DNA of 64,000 nucleotides from Acidobacteriota bacterium (GTDB lineage Bacteria > Acidobacteriota > Thermoanaerobaculia > UBA5066 > Gp7-AA6), in the NCBI GenBank assembly GCA_027307335.1, contig DAHUXD010000044.1, positions 1 through 64,000 on the forward strand, read 5' to 3'. This document shows positions 19,335 through 27,900 of the stretch, piece after piece. Position 1 is the stretch's first letter. Every line of letters begins with the position of its first letter. Under the pieces are notes generated by a model. It was given only the letters and a program-made list of their open reading frames with translations, ran no database searches and was not told where the DNA came from. The position numbers and the translations under genes were made by a program.

Positions 19335-20095
19335 TCCGCGATCCCGCCGCCGTCCACGACGAGCGCCGCGCCCGTCATGAACGACGAGTCGTCCGAGGCG
19401 AGGAAGAGCGCCGCGCGGGCAAGCTCCTCGGGCGTGCCGACGCGGCCGAGCGGCCGGTTCGCGGCACCCTTCATGTAGGCGGCGTAGCTCATCTTCCGCG
19501 CCGCGGCGTCGGCAGCGAGCATCGGCGTCTCGACGTCTCCGGGACAGAGGCAGTTGACGCGGATTCCGTGCGGGCCGTGGTCGATCGCCAATGCCTTGGT
19601 CATGACGACGACGCCGCCCTTCGCCGCGCAGTACGCCACGGCCTGGTCGCCGCCCTGGATGCCCCACCCCGACGCCTGGAGGACGATCGAACCGCGGCGC
19701 TGGGCGATCATCGCCGGCAGCGCGTATTTGCACATCATCCACGCGCCCTTGAGGCTCGAGTCGAGCGTCGCGTCCCACTCCTCCTCCGTGCAGTCGATTG
19801 CGTTGTGAGGGTGAAACACGCCGGCGTTGTGAAAGAGGACGTCGAGGCGCCCGCCGAACGCCTTCAGCGTCTCGGCGACGAGGCGCTCGCAGTCGGCGGC
19901 CTTCGTAACATCGGCGCGGACGAAGAGCGCCTTGCCGCCCGCCCTCTCGATCGCGTCCGCCACCTTCTTACCGCGTGCCTCGTCGCGCCCGGAGACGACG
20001 ACCTTCGCGCCCTCTTCGGCGAAGAGCCGCGCGGCGGCCTCGCCGATGCCGGAGGTCGAGCCGGTGACGATGGCGACACGGTCTTTGAGCTTCAT
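19331..20095 (-). CDS. short-chain dehydrogenase/reductase
   Basis: A 254-residue SDR with TGSTSGIG near residue 12, ADVTKA, HNAGVF, catalytic Ser in VLQASGWG, the YCAAKGG Tyr/Lys pair and the final [13 protein letters not shown]. First gene of the operon with the GH95 fucosidase and a second SDR. Its stop overlaps the putative CTG start of the fucosidase. A fucose or sugar-acid dehydrogenase role is inferred from context only. It is only distantly similar to the other SDR of the operon, so the two probably catalyse different steps. Confidence 0.88.
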   Translation of the reverse strand: MKLKDRVAIVTGSTSGIGEAAARLFAEEGAKVVVSGRDEARGKKVADAIERAGGKALFVRADVTKAADCERLVAETLKAFGGRLDVLFHNAGVFHPHNAIDCTEEEWDATLDSSLKGAWMMCKYALPAMIAQRRGSIVLQASGWGIQGGDQAVAYCAAKGGVVVMTKALAIDHGPHGIRVNCLCPGDVETPMLAADAAARKMSYAAYMKGAANRPLGRVGTPEELARAALFLASDDSSFMTGAALVVDGGGIAD

Positions 20096-20204
20096 CGAAT
20101 AATTCGAATCGCTGCGAAAGCTTATCGCGCGGCTATTTCGCGCCGGCGAGGGCTTCCGGAACCGCGGGTCGGGCGCGGCGGATCGGAGCTCGCCTCAGCG
20201 AGCG

Positions 20205-22328
20205 TCAGGGTCCGTAGAGCTGGAGCCCGAACGTCTTGACGAGGAAGACCGCCATCTGGCCGCGCGTGTTCGGATTCGCGGGACAGTAGTTCCCGCCTCC
20301 GCAGCCGCCCGTCACGCCCTCCGTGAAGAGCTGCTCGATCCAGTCGGCGAACTGCGACGGGCACGTCACGTCTCCGAAGACCCCGTGGCAGGCCGGCGGC
20401 ACGTAGGTCGAGCCGTGCTCGGACTTCAGCAGGAATACCGCCATCTGCGCGCGCGTGACCGGATTGTTCGGGCAATAGTTGCCGCCGCCGCAGCCTCCCG
20501 TGATCCCCTCGTGGAACAGCTGCTCGATCCAGGGCGCGAACGGCGATCCGCACGAAACGTCCGGAAAGATGCCCGTGCACGGCGGCGGCACGTAGAGCGA
20601 GCCGTGCTTCGCCTTCAGCAGGAAGACCGCCATCTGGCCGCGGTTCACGGCCGTCGTCGGACAGTAGCCGGCCCCGCAGCCTCCCGTGATGCCGTTGTGG
20701 AAGATGTTCTCGATGAACGGATAGAAGTTGAGAGTCGTCGGCACGTCGGCGAAGCTCTCGCCCACGTGGAGCGTCCAGGTCTTCGCGAAACCGTCGGACA
20801 GCGCTTCGTCGAAGGTGACGTCCCAGTGCGGCACGGGACGGGTGCCGGTCACGGTCACCAGGTAGCAATCGCCGGTGGCGTCGAAGCAGTCGTTCTGCGC
20901 CCCGACGGCGAGGAGACCGTAGTTCGCGGTGTCGTCGGCGATCGCATACGACGCGCCCGGCGGACCGGCGATGTTCGAGGCCGTGCCCGACAGGCTGAAC
21001 GACGAGGCGGTCGTGTTCTTCCACCCCGCCGCGACCTGGACCGTCTCCCCCGCCTCGAGCACGCCGTTGTGGTTCGAGCTGCTGCCGCTCACCGTCCGCG
21101 CATCGACGGCCATCGGCAGCGCGGCGCCGCCCTGGGCCCTCCGGGCGAAGACGCCGTAGCCGGATCCGTCCTTTCCGTAGGTCGTCCAGTCGACGACGAA
21201 GTTTCCGCCGCCGGTCAGCGCGACGCTCGGGTGCGAGCTCTGGTTCGCCGTATCGGCATTGATCTGGAATTCGGAGCCGACCAGGAATCCGCCGGCGTCG
21301 AAGCGCTGGCCCGAGATGTTGCCCGAGTTCTTCCAGACGACGATGAAGCTTCCCGACGCGTCCATTGCGACGCTCGGCGACGTGTTCGCGTACTGCGGGG
21401 GGCCGTTGACCTGGAACGAGAGGCCCTGCGCGTTGCCGGCGTTGTCGAAGCGCTGCGCGTAGATGTTCGAAAGGAGGCTCGTCCAGGTGACGACGAAGTC
21501 GCCCGTAGCGTCCAGAGCGACGCTCGGGTGGTTGCCGGTGTAGTAGTCGAGCACGATCTCGGTGCCCTGCAAGTTGCCGGCGCTGTCGTAGCGCTGCGCC
21601 GCGATCCCGCTGTACGCGCCGCCGCCTCCTCCGGGACCCTGCACCCCTCCATCCCACGCCACCACGAAGTCACCGGCCGGATCCATCGCAACACTCGGAT
21701 TGTTCTGGAATCCGGTCGAATACACGTTGACCAGGAACTCGCTGCCCAGCGCGGCGCCGGCGCTGTTGAAACGCTTCGCGACGATGCCGTAGCCCGACCC
21801 GTCCTGCCCGTAGCTCTGCCACGCGACCACGAAGTTGCCGGCCGAGTCCATCGCGACGCTCGGGGCGTATTGACTGCCGTTCGTGTAGGTGTTGACCTGG
21901 AACTCGCTTCCCTGCGCGGCGCCGGCGGCGTTGAAGCGCTGCCCGAAGACGCCCTGTGCGGAGCCGTCCTGGTTGAAGCTCTGCCACACGACGACGAAGT
22001 CGCCGGCCGGATCCATGGCGATGCTCGGCCGGGCCTGATTACCCGACGTGTACGTGTTGACCGGGAACTCGCCGCCCTGAGCCGTGCCGGTCGCGTCGTA
22101 GCGCTGCGCGAAGATCCCTCCCTGTGAGCCGTCCTGGTTGTTGAGGTTGCTCTCCCAGACGACGACGAAGTTGCCGGCGGCGTCCGCCGCGACCTTCGGG
22201 AAATACTGGTTCAGGGACGTGTACGTGTTGACCTGGAACTCGGGAGCGAAGGAGGGCGCCTGTGCGGAGAGACGAGACGTCGAAATCCAAGCGATCGCCG
22301 TCAGGAGCACGAGAACCCTGCGCGACAT
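20205..22328 (-). CDS. secreted repeat protein with cysteine-containing SLH-like C-terminus
   Basis: 707 residues with a signal peptide (VLVLLTAIAW, cleavage near SAQ/A). Residues 27-400 hold about seven repeats of roughly 55 residues with the pattern VNTYT, SVAMDxAGxFVVxWQS, QDGSxxGVxxQRFxxxG, suggesting a beta-propeller or solenoid. A linker domain (400-520) follows. Then come three SLH-like repeats, each with WIEQLFxEGITGGCGGGNYCP and QMAVFLLK, and with paired cysteines that ordinary S-layer homology domains lack. SLH domains usually bind envelope polymers, so surface anchoring is likely; the repeats may bind a partner or glycan. It has a good ribosome site (GGGAGGAAG). No enzymatic motif was seen. 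Confidence 0.85.
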   Translation of the reverse strand: MSRRVLVLLTAIAWISTSRLSAQAPSFAPEFQVNTYTSLNQYFPKVAADAAGNFVVVWESNLNNQDGSQGGIFAQRYDATGTAQGGEFPVNTYTSGNQARPSIAMDPAGDFVVVWQSFNQDGSAQGVFGQRFNAAGAAQGSEFQVNTYTNGSQYAPSVAMDSAGNFVVAWQSYGQDGSGYGIVAKRFNSAGAALGSEFLVNVYSTGFQNNPSVAMDPAGDFVVAWDGGVQGPGGGGGAYSGIAAQRYDSAGNLQGTEIVLDYYTGNHPSVALDATGDFVVTWTSLLSNIYAQRFDNAGNAQGLSFQVNGPPQYANTSPSVAMDASGSFIVVWKNSGNISGQRFDAGGFLVGSEFQINADTANQSSHPSVALTGGGNFVVDWTTYGKDGSGYGVFARRAQGGAALPMAVDARTVSGSSSNHNGVLEAGETVQVAAGWKNTTASSFSLSGTASNIAGPPGASYAIADDTANYGLLAVGAQNDCFDATGDCYLVTVTGTRPVPHWDVTFDEALSDGFAKTWTLHVGESFADVPTTLNFYPFIENIFHNGITGGCGAGYCPTTAVNRGQMAVFLLKAKHGSLYVPPPCTGIFPDVSCGSPFAPWIEQLFHEGITGGCGGGNYCPNNPVTRAQMAVFLLKSEHGSTYVPPACHGVFGDVTCPSQFADWIEQLFTEGVTGGCGGGNYCPANPNTRGQMAVFLVKTFGLQLYGP

Positions 22329-22353
22329 TCTTCCTCCCCGCTTTGGCGTGCGG

Positions 22354-22359
22354 ATCTTA
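22354..22359 (-). promoter_or_regulatory. -10-like hexamer TAAGAT
   Basis: TAAGAT on the minus strand, 25 nt before the ATG of the SLH-like repeat protein, with the Shine-Dalgarno between them. Confidence 0.4.
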
Positions 22360-22400
22360 GACGAAAGTCGCTAAAGGGAAGCTAAACGGGAGGGTCGCTC

Positions 22401-23078
22401 TCAGCGGAGCCGCTCGACCGTGGGCGCCGGCGAACCGGACCATCGGAAGCGGAACCGCGCTCCCTGCCGGACGTTGCCGACGAGGGCGGGACGGAAGCAG
22501 GCGACGCACGTTCCCTTCGGCCGCCGCGCGCTGGGATAGACGACGCCGAGCGAGCCCGCCTGGAGCAGGTCGGCCGCGAGCCGCTGCGACGCGACGTAGC
22601 TCGACGGATCGAGGCACGCGCGAAACTCGCGCCTCCCCCGCAGGTCGTGGAACTCCGCGCTGAAGTCGGCGCGGTACTCCACGTACGTGGCCTCCTCCTC
22701 GAGCCACCCCACCTCGGACAGCTCGATCCACTTGTGGTGCGCGACCTCGGCCTGCGCCGTCTCGAGCTCGATGCCCGCGTACCAGGCGCCCCGCTCGGGA
22801 CCGTTGAAGCGGCCGCCGCTCGGGTGCGCGTGGGAGAAGGCGGCGTTGACGATGCGAAACCAGGGCACGCCGAAGACGAGCTCGTGGCTCGAGATGCCCG
22901 TTTCGAGGTCGTTCTCCGCGAGGAGCCGGTCGTTCGTCGCCGCGTCGAGCGCGATGACGTCCTTCAGGTGCTCGTCGTCCTCGGCGATGCGCGCGAGCAC
23001 GGTCTCGTCCGCGTGCCTCGACGGAACGAGGCGCGACGTGTCGTTCGCCCGGACGAGGCGGACCGGGGGCCGCCTCAC
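22401..23078 (-). CDS. RES-domain toxin
   Basis: 225 residues of the RES family, the toxin of RES-Xre (ParT/ParS-like) modules that attack NAD or ADP-ribosylate. Seen: the Arg in PPVRLVR near the start, GGRFNGPERGAWYAG (Arg and Tyr of the active-site region), AEVAHHKW with the conserved Glu, and a late Ser in YVASQRL. At 225 residues it is longer than the compact RES proteins (about 150-180), with extra sequence between residues 20 and 90. Its start overlaps the antitoxin stop by 4 nt, the usual antitoxin-toxin order. NAD-degrading activity is family knowledge, not shown here. Confidence 0.85.
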   Translation of the reverse strand: MRRPPVRLVRANDTSRLVPSRHADETVLARIAEDDEHLKDVIALDAATNDRLLAENDLETGISSHELVFGVPWFRIVNAAFSHAHPSGGRFNGPERGAWYAGIELETAQAEVAHHKWIELSEVGWLEEEATYVEYRADFSAEFHDLRGRREFRACLDPSSYVASQRLAADLLQAGSLGVVYPSARRPKGTCVACFRPALVGNVRQGARFRFRWSGSPAPTVERLR

Positions 23079-23509
23079 GAGCCGCCGCGGCGGGCGTCGA
23101 GGAGACGGCGCACCGTCTGGAGGGCGGGAATCCCGCCGGCGCGCGCGTACGCGAGAGGGGTACCGCCTTTGAAAATGGGGTTCGTGTTCGGCCGCTGCAT
23201 CCAGGCATCCGCGAGCTTCTCGGAGTACAGGATGTGCAGCGCCTTGAAGATGCCGATCAGGTAGGAGATGCGGAGCAGCTCGTCGGCGCGCAGGGTCTTC
23301 GGCCGGCTCCTCAGGTTGTACAGCGTTCCGTTCGACACGCCGCCGAGCAGGTCCCGCGCGGCCTCGTCGGGCACCTTCCAGCGCTCGACGATCCGAAAGA
23401 AAGCCCTGACCGCCGACGCGCTCAGCTTCTCCCGCGCCGCGCGCGACTGCAGGTCCACGAGCGGCTCGGGCCCGTAGCGGCTGGTCGGATGGGCGAGGCG
23501 GTCAGGCAA
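23075..23509 (-). CDS. Xre/MbcA/ParS-type antitoxin (DUF2384)
   Basis: 144 residues. The N-terminal half is helical with a helix-turn-helix-like stretch (SASAVRAFFRIVERWKVP, ARDLLGGVSNGTLYNLR). The C-terminal half carries the DUF2384 toxin-binding region (RISYLIGIFKALHILY, NTNPIFKGGTPLAYA). The start is TTG at 23509 with GGAG 7 nt upstream; no ATG or GTG is available in frame. It directly precedes and overlaps the RES toxin. It should neutralise the toxin and repress the operon by binding the palindrome at 23519-23550. Confidence 0.88.
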   Translation of the reverse strand: MPDRLAHPTSRYGPEPLVDLQSRAAREKLSASAVRAFFRIVERWKVPDEAARDLLGGVSNGTLYNLRSRPKTLRADELLRISYLIGIFKALHILYSEKLADAWMQRPNTNPIFKGGTPLAYARAGGIPALQTVRRLLDARRGGS

Positions 23510-23518
23510 ATGGCGTCT

Positions 23519-23550
23519 CCATAATTGGATTATATTCTATCCAAATATGG
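23519..23550. promoter_or_regulatory. RES-Xre operon operator/promoter palindrome
   Basis: A 12-bp inverted repeat, CCATAATTGGAT (23519-23530) against ATCCAAATATGG (23539-23550), matches at 11 of 12 positions around an 8-nt spacer. It is an AT-rich island in high-GC DNA, ten bases upstream of the antitoxin TTG. On the minus strand it contains a perfect TATAAT (complement of 23529-23534). This fits autorepression by the antitoxin. Confidence 0.7.
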
Positions 23551-23668
23551 AAACGCAGGGGACCCCTCGTCCGCACTCCGCTGACCAGTCTTCATCGAGC
23601 ACCTTCCGCCCCGAACTCAGAATGACGAGCGGTCAGCTCCGGATCACTCGAAGAGCGTCCCGGCCCTC

Positions 23669-24373
23669 TCAGGCCACCGTTCCAAACAGGGCCCCGACGC
23701 CGGCGGTCAGGGCCATGGCCAGGGCGCCCCAGAACGTGACGCGGATGGCGCCCTTCCACACTCCGGCGCCGCCGACGCGCGCCGCCACGCCGCCGAGAAG
23801 CGCGAGAAACAGAAGCGACGTCCCGGAGACGAGGGGGATCAGGCGGGCCGCCGGGGCCACGACGGTGACCAGGAGCGGCAGGACGGCTCCCACCGCGAAG
23901 CTTCCCGCCGACGCCAGGGCCGCCTGAATCGGGCGCGCGCGGAACGTGTCGGAAATGCCGAGCTCGTCGCGGGCATGCGCGCCGAGCGCGTCGTGGGCCA
24001 TCAGCTGATCGGCGACCTGCTTCGCGAGCGGCGGATCGAGGCCGCGGGCGACGTAGATCGCCGCCAGCTCACGGCGCTCGCCCTTGTCGTCCGCCACGAG
24101 CTCCGCTCTTTCGAGCTCGAGCGCGGCCTGCTCGCTGTCCGCCTGCGAGTGGACCGACACGTACTCGCCGGCAGCCATCGACATGGACCCGGCCACGAGC
24201 CCGGCGACGCCGGCGACCAGAATGTTGCCGTGGGTCGCGTGCGCGGCGGCGACTCCGAGCACGAGACTGGCCGTGGAGACGATGCCGTCGTTGGCGCCCA
24301 GCACCGAGGCGCGCAGCCAGCCGATGCGTCCGGTGCGGTGTCGCTCCGGGTGGCCGAACGACCCTTTCCTCAC
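23669..24373 (-). CDS. VIT1/CCC1-family transporter
   Basis: About 234 residues starting at GTG 24373 (sequence RKGSFGHPERHRTGRIGWLR). Family signature: ASVLGANDGIVSTASLVLGV in helix 1, SMAAGEYVSVHSQAD at helix 2, then a soluble loop with ERAELVADDKGERRELAAIY and GLDPPLAKQVADQLMAHDAL, and three C-terminal helices. VIT1/CCC1 proteins move Fe2+ or Mn2+ across membranes. The Glu/Asp-rich loop is the usual metal-binding hairpin, so iron/manganese export or sequestration is likely. It follows the eRF1-like gene by 14 nt in the same direction, suggesting co-transcription. Confidence 0.85.
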   Translation of the reverse strand: MRKGSFGHPERHRTGRIGWLRASVLGANDGIVSTASLVLGVAAAHATHGNILVAGVAGLVAGSMSMAAGEYVSVHSQADSEQAALELERAELVADDKGERRELAAIYVARGLDPPLAKQVADQLMAHDALGAHARDELGISDTFRARPIQAALASAGSFAVGAVLPLLVTVVAPAARLIPLVSGTSLLFLALLGGVAARVGGAGVWKGAIRVTFWGALAMALTAGVGALFGTVA

Positions 24374-24387
24374 GACCGGCGGGCTCT

Positions 24388-24762
24388 CTATTCCTGGAAC
24401 CGCTGTCGGGCGACCGCCGAGATCTGATGGTCCGTCATCTTGTCGGCCATTTCCACGGCGGCGATGCTCTTGCCGAGCCCGGCGGCCCGGAGGCGCTTTT
24501 CGACCTCGTGCTTGGCTTCGCCGGGGCCGAGGATCAGGATGGACCGGGCATCGTGGACGGCCGCGATGACCTTGTCGTAGTACAGGTTGAGATGACCCTC
24601 GAAGCGCTTGTCCCGGGAATCTTCCGCACCGTCCCCGCGCGAGGAAAAACGGACGTGCTTCTCGAGACCCGACACGATGCGTGTGAGGTCTTCGGTGTCT
24701 CCGGCGACGGCCGCGATCACGGCCTGCCGGTGATCGATCCACAGGGCGACATCTCTCTGCAT
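24388..24762 (-). CDS. short eRF1-domain-like (baeRF-type) protein
   Basis: 124 residues (MQRDVALWIDHRQAVIA, then HLNLYYDKVIAAVHDARSIL and ILGPGEAKHEVEKRL, ending MTDHQISAVARQRFQE). The core resembles the third domain of archaeo-eukaryotic release factors as found in bacterial baeRF proteins: a Rossmann-like fold with the GPGEAK turn. No GGQ motif or stop-codon-recognition domain is present, so it is not a release factor by itself. Relatives are often seen near stress genes. It sits just upstream of the VIT1-type transporter. Function unknown; the family call is moderate. Confidence 0.65.
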   Translation of the reverse strand: MQRDVALWIDHRQAVIAAVAGDTEDLTRIVSGLEKHVRFSSRGDGAEDSRDKRFEGHLNLYYDKVIAAVHDARSILILGPGEAKHEVEKRLRAAGLGKSIAAVEMADKMTDHQISAVARQRFQE

Positions 24763-24833
24763 CGGTCTCTTTCGTGACCCGGCGAGGCCGGGCCTGCGGC
24801 GGACATCATATCCGCGAGGTCATGGACCATGGT

Positions 24834-24860
24834 CCGCTCTGATCCGGCGGCTCAGAGCGG
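24834..24860. terminator. 9-bp hairpin, possible terminator or leader structure
   Basis: CCGCTCTGA (24834-24842) pairs perfectly with TCAGAGCGG (24852-24860) around a 9-nt loop. It overlaps a 12-bp palindrome GGACCATGGTCC (24824-24835). It lies in the 197-nt gap after the DUF748 gene and before the eRF1-like gene, both on the minus strand. No T-run follows on that strand, so rho-independent termination is doubtful. Confidence 0.4.
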
Positions 24861-24959
24861 AGACGGCTCCCTCACACCGGTCGCCCGCGGGGCAATTGCC
24901 GGGGTAAGCAGCATTGGCTGATCTTCACTTTCCAGCCACGACCTTCTGAAACCTCGGGG

Positions 24960-27900
24960 CTATTCGAGCGCGAAGTCGACGCGGCTGGCGCTCGCCTTTC
25001 CCTCGGGGGTGGAGGGCTTGCTTCCCGGCTCGATCACGAAGACGCGCGCCGCTTCGACCTTTCCGGGTCCCGTGAGGTAATCCTTCACGGCATTCGCCCG
25101 GGCCAGGGCGAGCTGCCTCAGGTCGTCCGCCGTCGGAGTCAGATTGGCGAGCATGAGGCTCTCCATCTCGGGCGCGGGGATATCCTTCGCGATTCCCAGG
25201 AAGCCGGGCTTCTTGAACTTCTCTTTCTTGTAGGCCTTCTTCAGGTACGTCGCGTATTCCTTCTCGTCGACGACGACGGCGTCGACGCTGGCCGGCGCCT
25301 CTCCCCGCTCGGCGAGGTCGGCGAGCTTTTGCGCCTTGACCCTCCGCTCGAGCCGCAGCCGCCGCAGGCCCTCCAGGTCCTCTTCGCCCGAGAAGCGGCC
25401 GGTCGCCTTCAGCTTCAGGGCGGGCCGGTCGTTCAGGGCCTTCGCGAGCGCGTCGAGTTTCTTCCGGGCGGCGTCGTCGAGCGCCTCGTGGCCGGCGGCG
25501 AAGTCGACGGACGAGAACTCCTCCCCCTTGCCGCCCCCGAGGGCCTTTCCGAGGAGCGCGAAGGGCGCGGTGGCCGCCTTGCCGATCAGGTTCCCGATGA
25601 CGTGCCAGATGACTTTTCCGAGGCGGAACTTCGGATCGTCCAGCGATCCCTCGATGGGCAGGTCGAGGTCGATGAGTCCGTCCTTGTCCCTGAGGAGCGA
25701 GACGGCGAGCCGGACCGGCAGCTTCGTCGCGTCCTTGCTTTCCACCTTCTCGCCGAACTCGAACTGGTCGACGAGGAACCTGTTCTCGGCCGCGAGCTTG
25801 CGGTTCTCGAGCTTGTACTTCAGCTCCATCGTGAGCTTGCCTCGAGCGATCGTGTATCCCGCGTACTTGCCGGAGTACGGCGTGAACGGAGGCAGGTCGA
25901 TGTCTCGGAAGCTCGCCGTGACATCGGCGAAGGCCGTCGCCGCGAGGGGGTTGACCCGGCCGGCGATCCGAAGGGGCGAGGCGTTGCCGAGGCTGCCGCT
26001 CAGGTCGAGCTGCGCGACCGTGCCCTCATCGGTGGAGAGGCCGGTCACGCTCCCTCTGAGGTCCATCAGCGTCGCGGCGTAGTTCGGCTTGATGAAATGG
26101 TCGGCGAGGCCGATCCGGCCGCCCTCGAGGGTGAGCGTGTCGATGCGAATGGGCACTTTTTCGCTGGTCTCCGGGGCGGGGGGTGCCGGTGCGGTGGTCG
26201 GCGGTGAAGCGGCCGCTGCCGCCGGCGGTGGAGGTCCAGCGGCCGCCGTCTGCTCGGCGGCGGGCTCCTCCTCTTCCCCCTCGGGGGGCGCGGGCTTGCC
26301 GACGACCCTGCGGAGATTCACCGTGCCGTCCGCTTCGATCACGATGTCGCATGCCAGTCCCTTGATGGCGAGCTTCGCCACCTGGAGAAAGGTCGGGTTG
26401 TAGCCAGCCTTCATTCCCTGGAGGGAGAAGGCGTCCCACTTGAAGAAGTCGAGCTTCGTCGACTCGTCGAGCGCCAGCAGATTCTGGACGGCCGCCCCTC
26501 CGGCGAAGCCGACGCTCGCCTTGCTCTCCGCGCCCTCGCGGATCGAGAGAACGCCCCGCGCGGAAAGCGTCGCCCGGGCGAGCGACAGCTTGAAGTTCGA
26601 CAGGACGTAAGGCTCGAGGGGCACGAGGTCGAGGCTCTTCACCTCGGCGTCGAGCTCGGCGTAGGTCGGGTGGATGCCCACGGGTCCCTTCGCCGAAGCC
26701 GTTCCCCGGCCGTTGATTCCGAACCTCACCGACAGCGTCCCCTTCGCGTCGCGCGCCGTCGAAAAGCTCTCGAGGGAGAGGCTCGTCTTCGTGAGGGCGT
26801 AGCGCGCGGGCCGCCCCGTCGCATGATCCTCGATGCGAACCGTGTACCCGTCGAGCGCGAGCCTTCCCAGGGTCACGTTCCACGGCGCCGACGGCGGCTC
26901 CGGAGGGGCATCGGGAGACGGACGGGCCATCAGGTCGGCGAGGTCGGCGTTGCCGTCCTTTCCCCTCACGACCGCCAGGAGGCCTCCGTCGCTCGAGATG
27001 TCTCCGAGCGCGACGTCGTGCTTCGCGAGGTCCACGGAGGTCCCCGTCATCTTCACCATGGGCGCCTTGAAGAAGGGCTCCTTCGCGTCTCTCCTCCTCA
27101 GCCGAGGAGATCGAAGGGTGGCCGAGAGCGCGGACAGCGTCGTGTTGGCATCGGGCCCTGTCGAGAAGCGGTACTTCGTTCCCACGTCCAGGGTGCCGTC
27201 GTCGACGTCGAAGGTCACGAGGCTCTCGTAGAACGGGGCGTAGCGCTTCAGGGGAAGGCCGGCGATCTCGAACGTGCCCTCCGTGACGAACGGTTCCATC
27301 GAAATCGTGCCCGTATCCTTCAGGGTCTCGCCGGCGTCGGACTTCGCCGACGCCTCGACGGAGGCCGCCGTGCCGGGAGCCGTCGAGAAGCCCTTGACGG
27401 AAACCGCGACGTCCTCGAAGAGTGCATGGAACGGCCGGGCGAAGGCGACGTCGTCGTAGTGGATCTTGCCGTGCGTGACTCCGAAGTCCGCGACCTCGAC
27501 GAGGAGCACGGGGCCGACCGCGCCAGCCTTCGGCGCTTCCGCGCCCGGCTTCTTTCCGCCTTCGGTGGCCGGGGCGATGAAGGCCGCCGCGATCCGATGC
27601 TCGCCCTTCGCCTCGCGCCGAACCCAGACCTCGGGTGCGACCGCCTTCAGGCTGCTGATCCGGACCTTGCGTCGGAAAACGTCGACGGAGTTGACGACGG
27701 CCTCGAACCGGTCCCAGGAAAGCAGCGGCCGGTCGCCGTTCTTCGCGGCGAAGCTCCGCAGAACCGCCGTGCCCGAAAGAGTGAGAGCGGGATTGCCCCG
27801 CGGCGGCTGCGTGAAGACGACCCGGATCTTCGCGTCCAGCCGGCCCGAGGTGAGCTTCCACGGGATCGAGGGCGGCGCATATGCGAAGTAGTGCGCAAGG

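Noticed and set aside
24824-24835. GGACCATGGTCC palindrome as a regulator site
   Set aside because: A single 12-bp palindrome with no second copy seen and no adjacent regulator gene. It could be chance, so it is recorded only within the hairpin entry.
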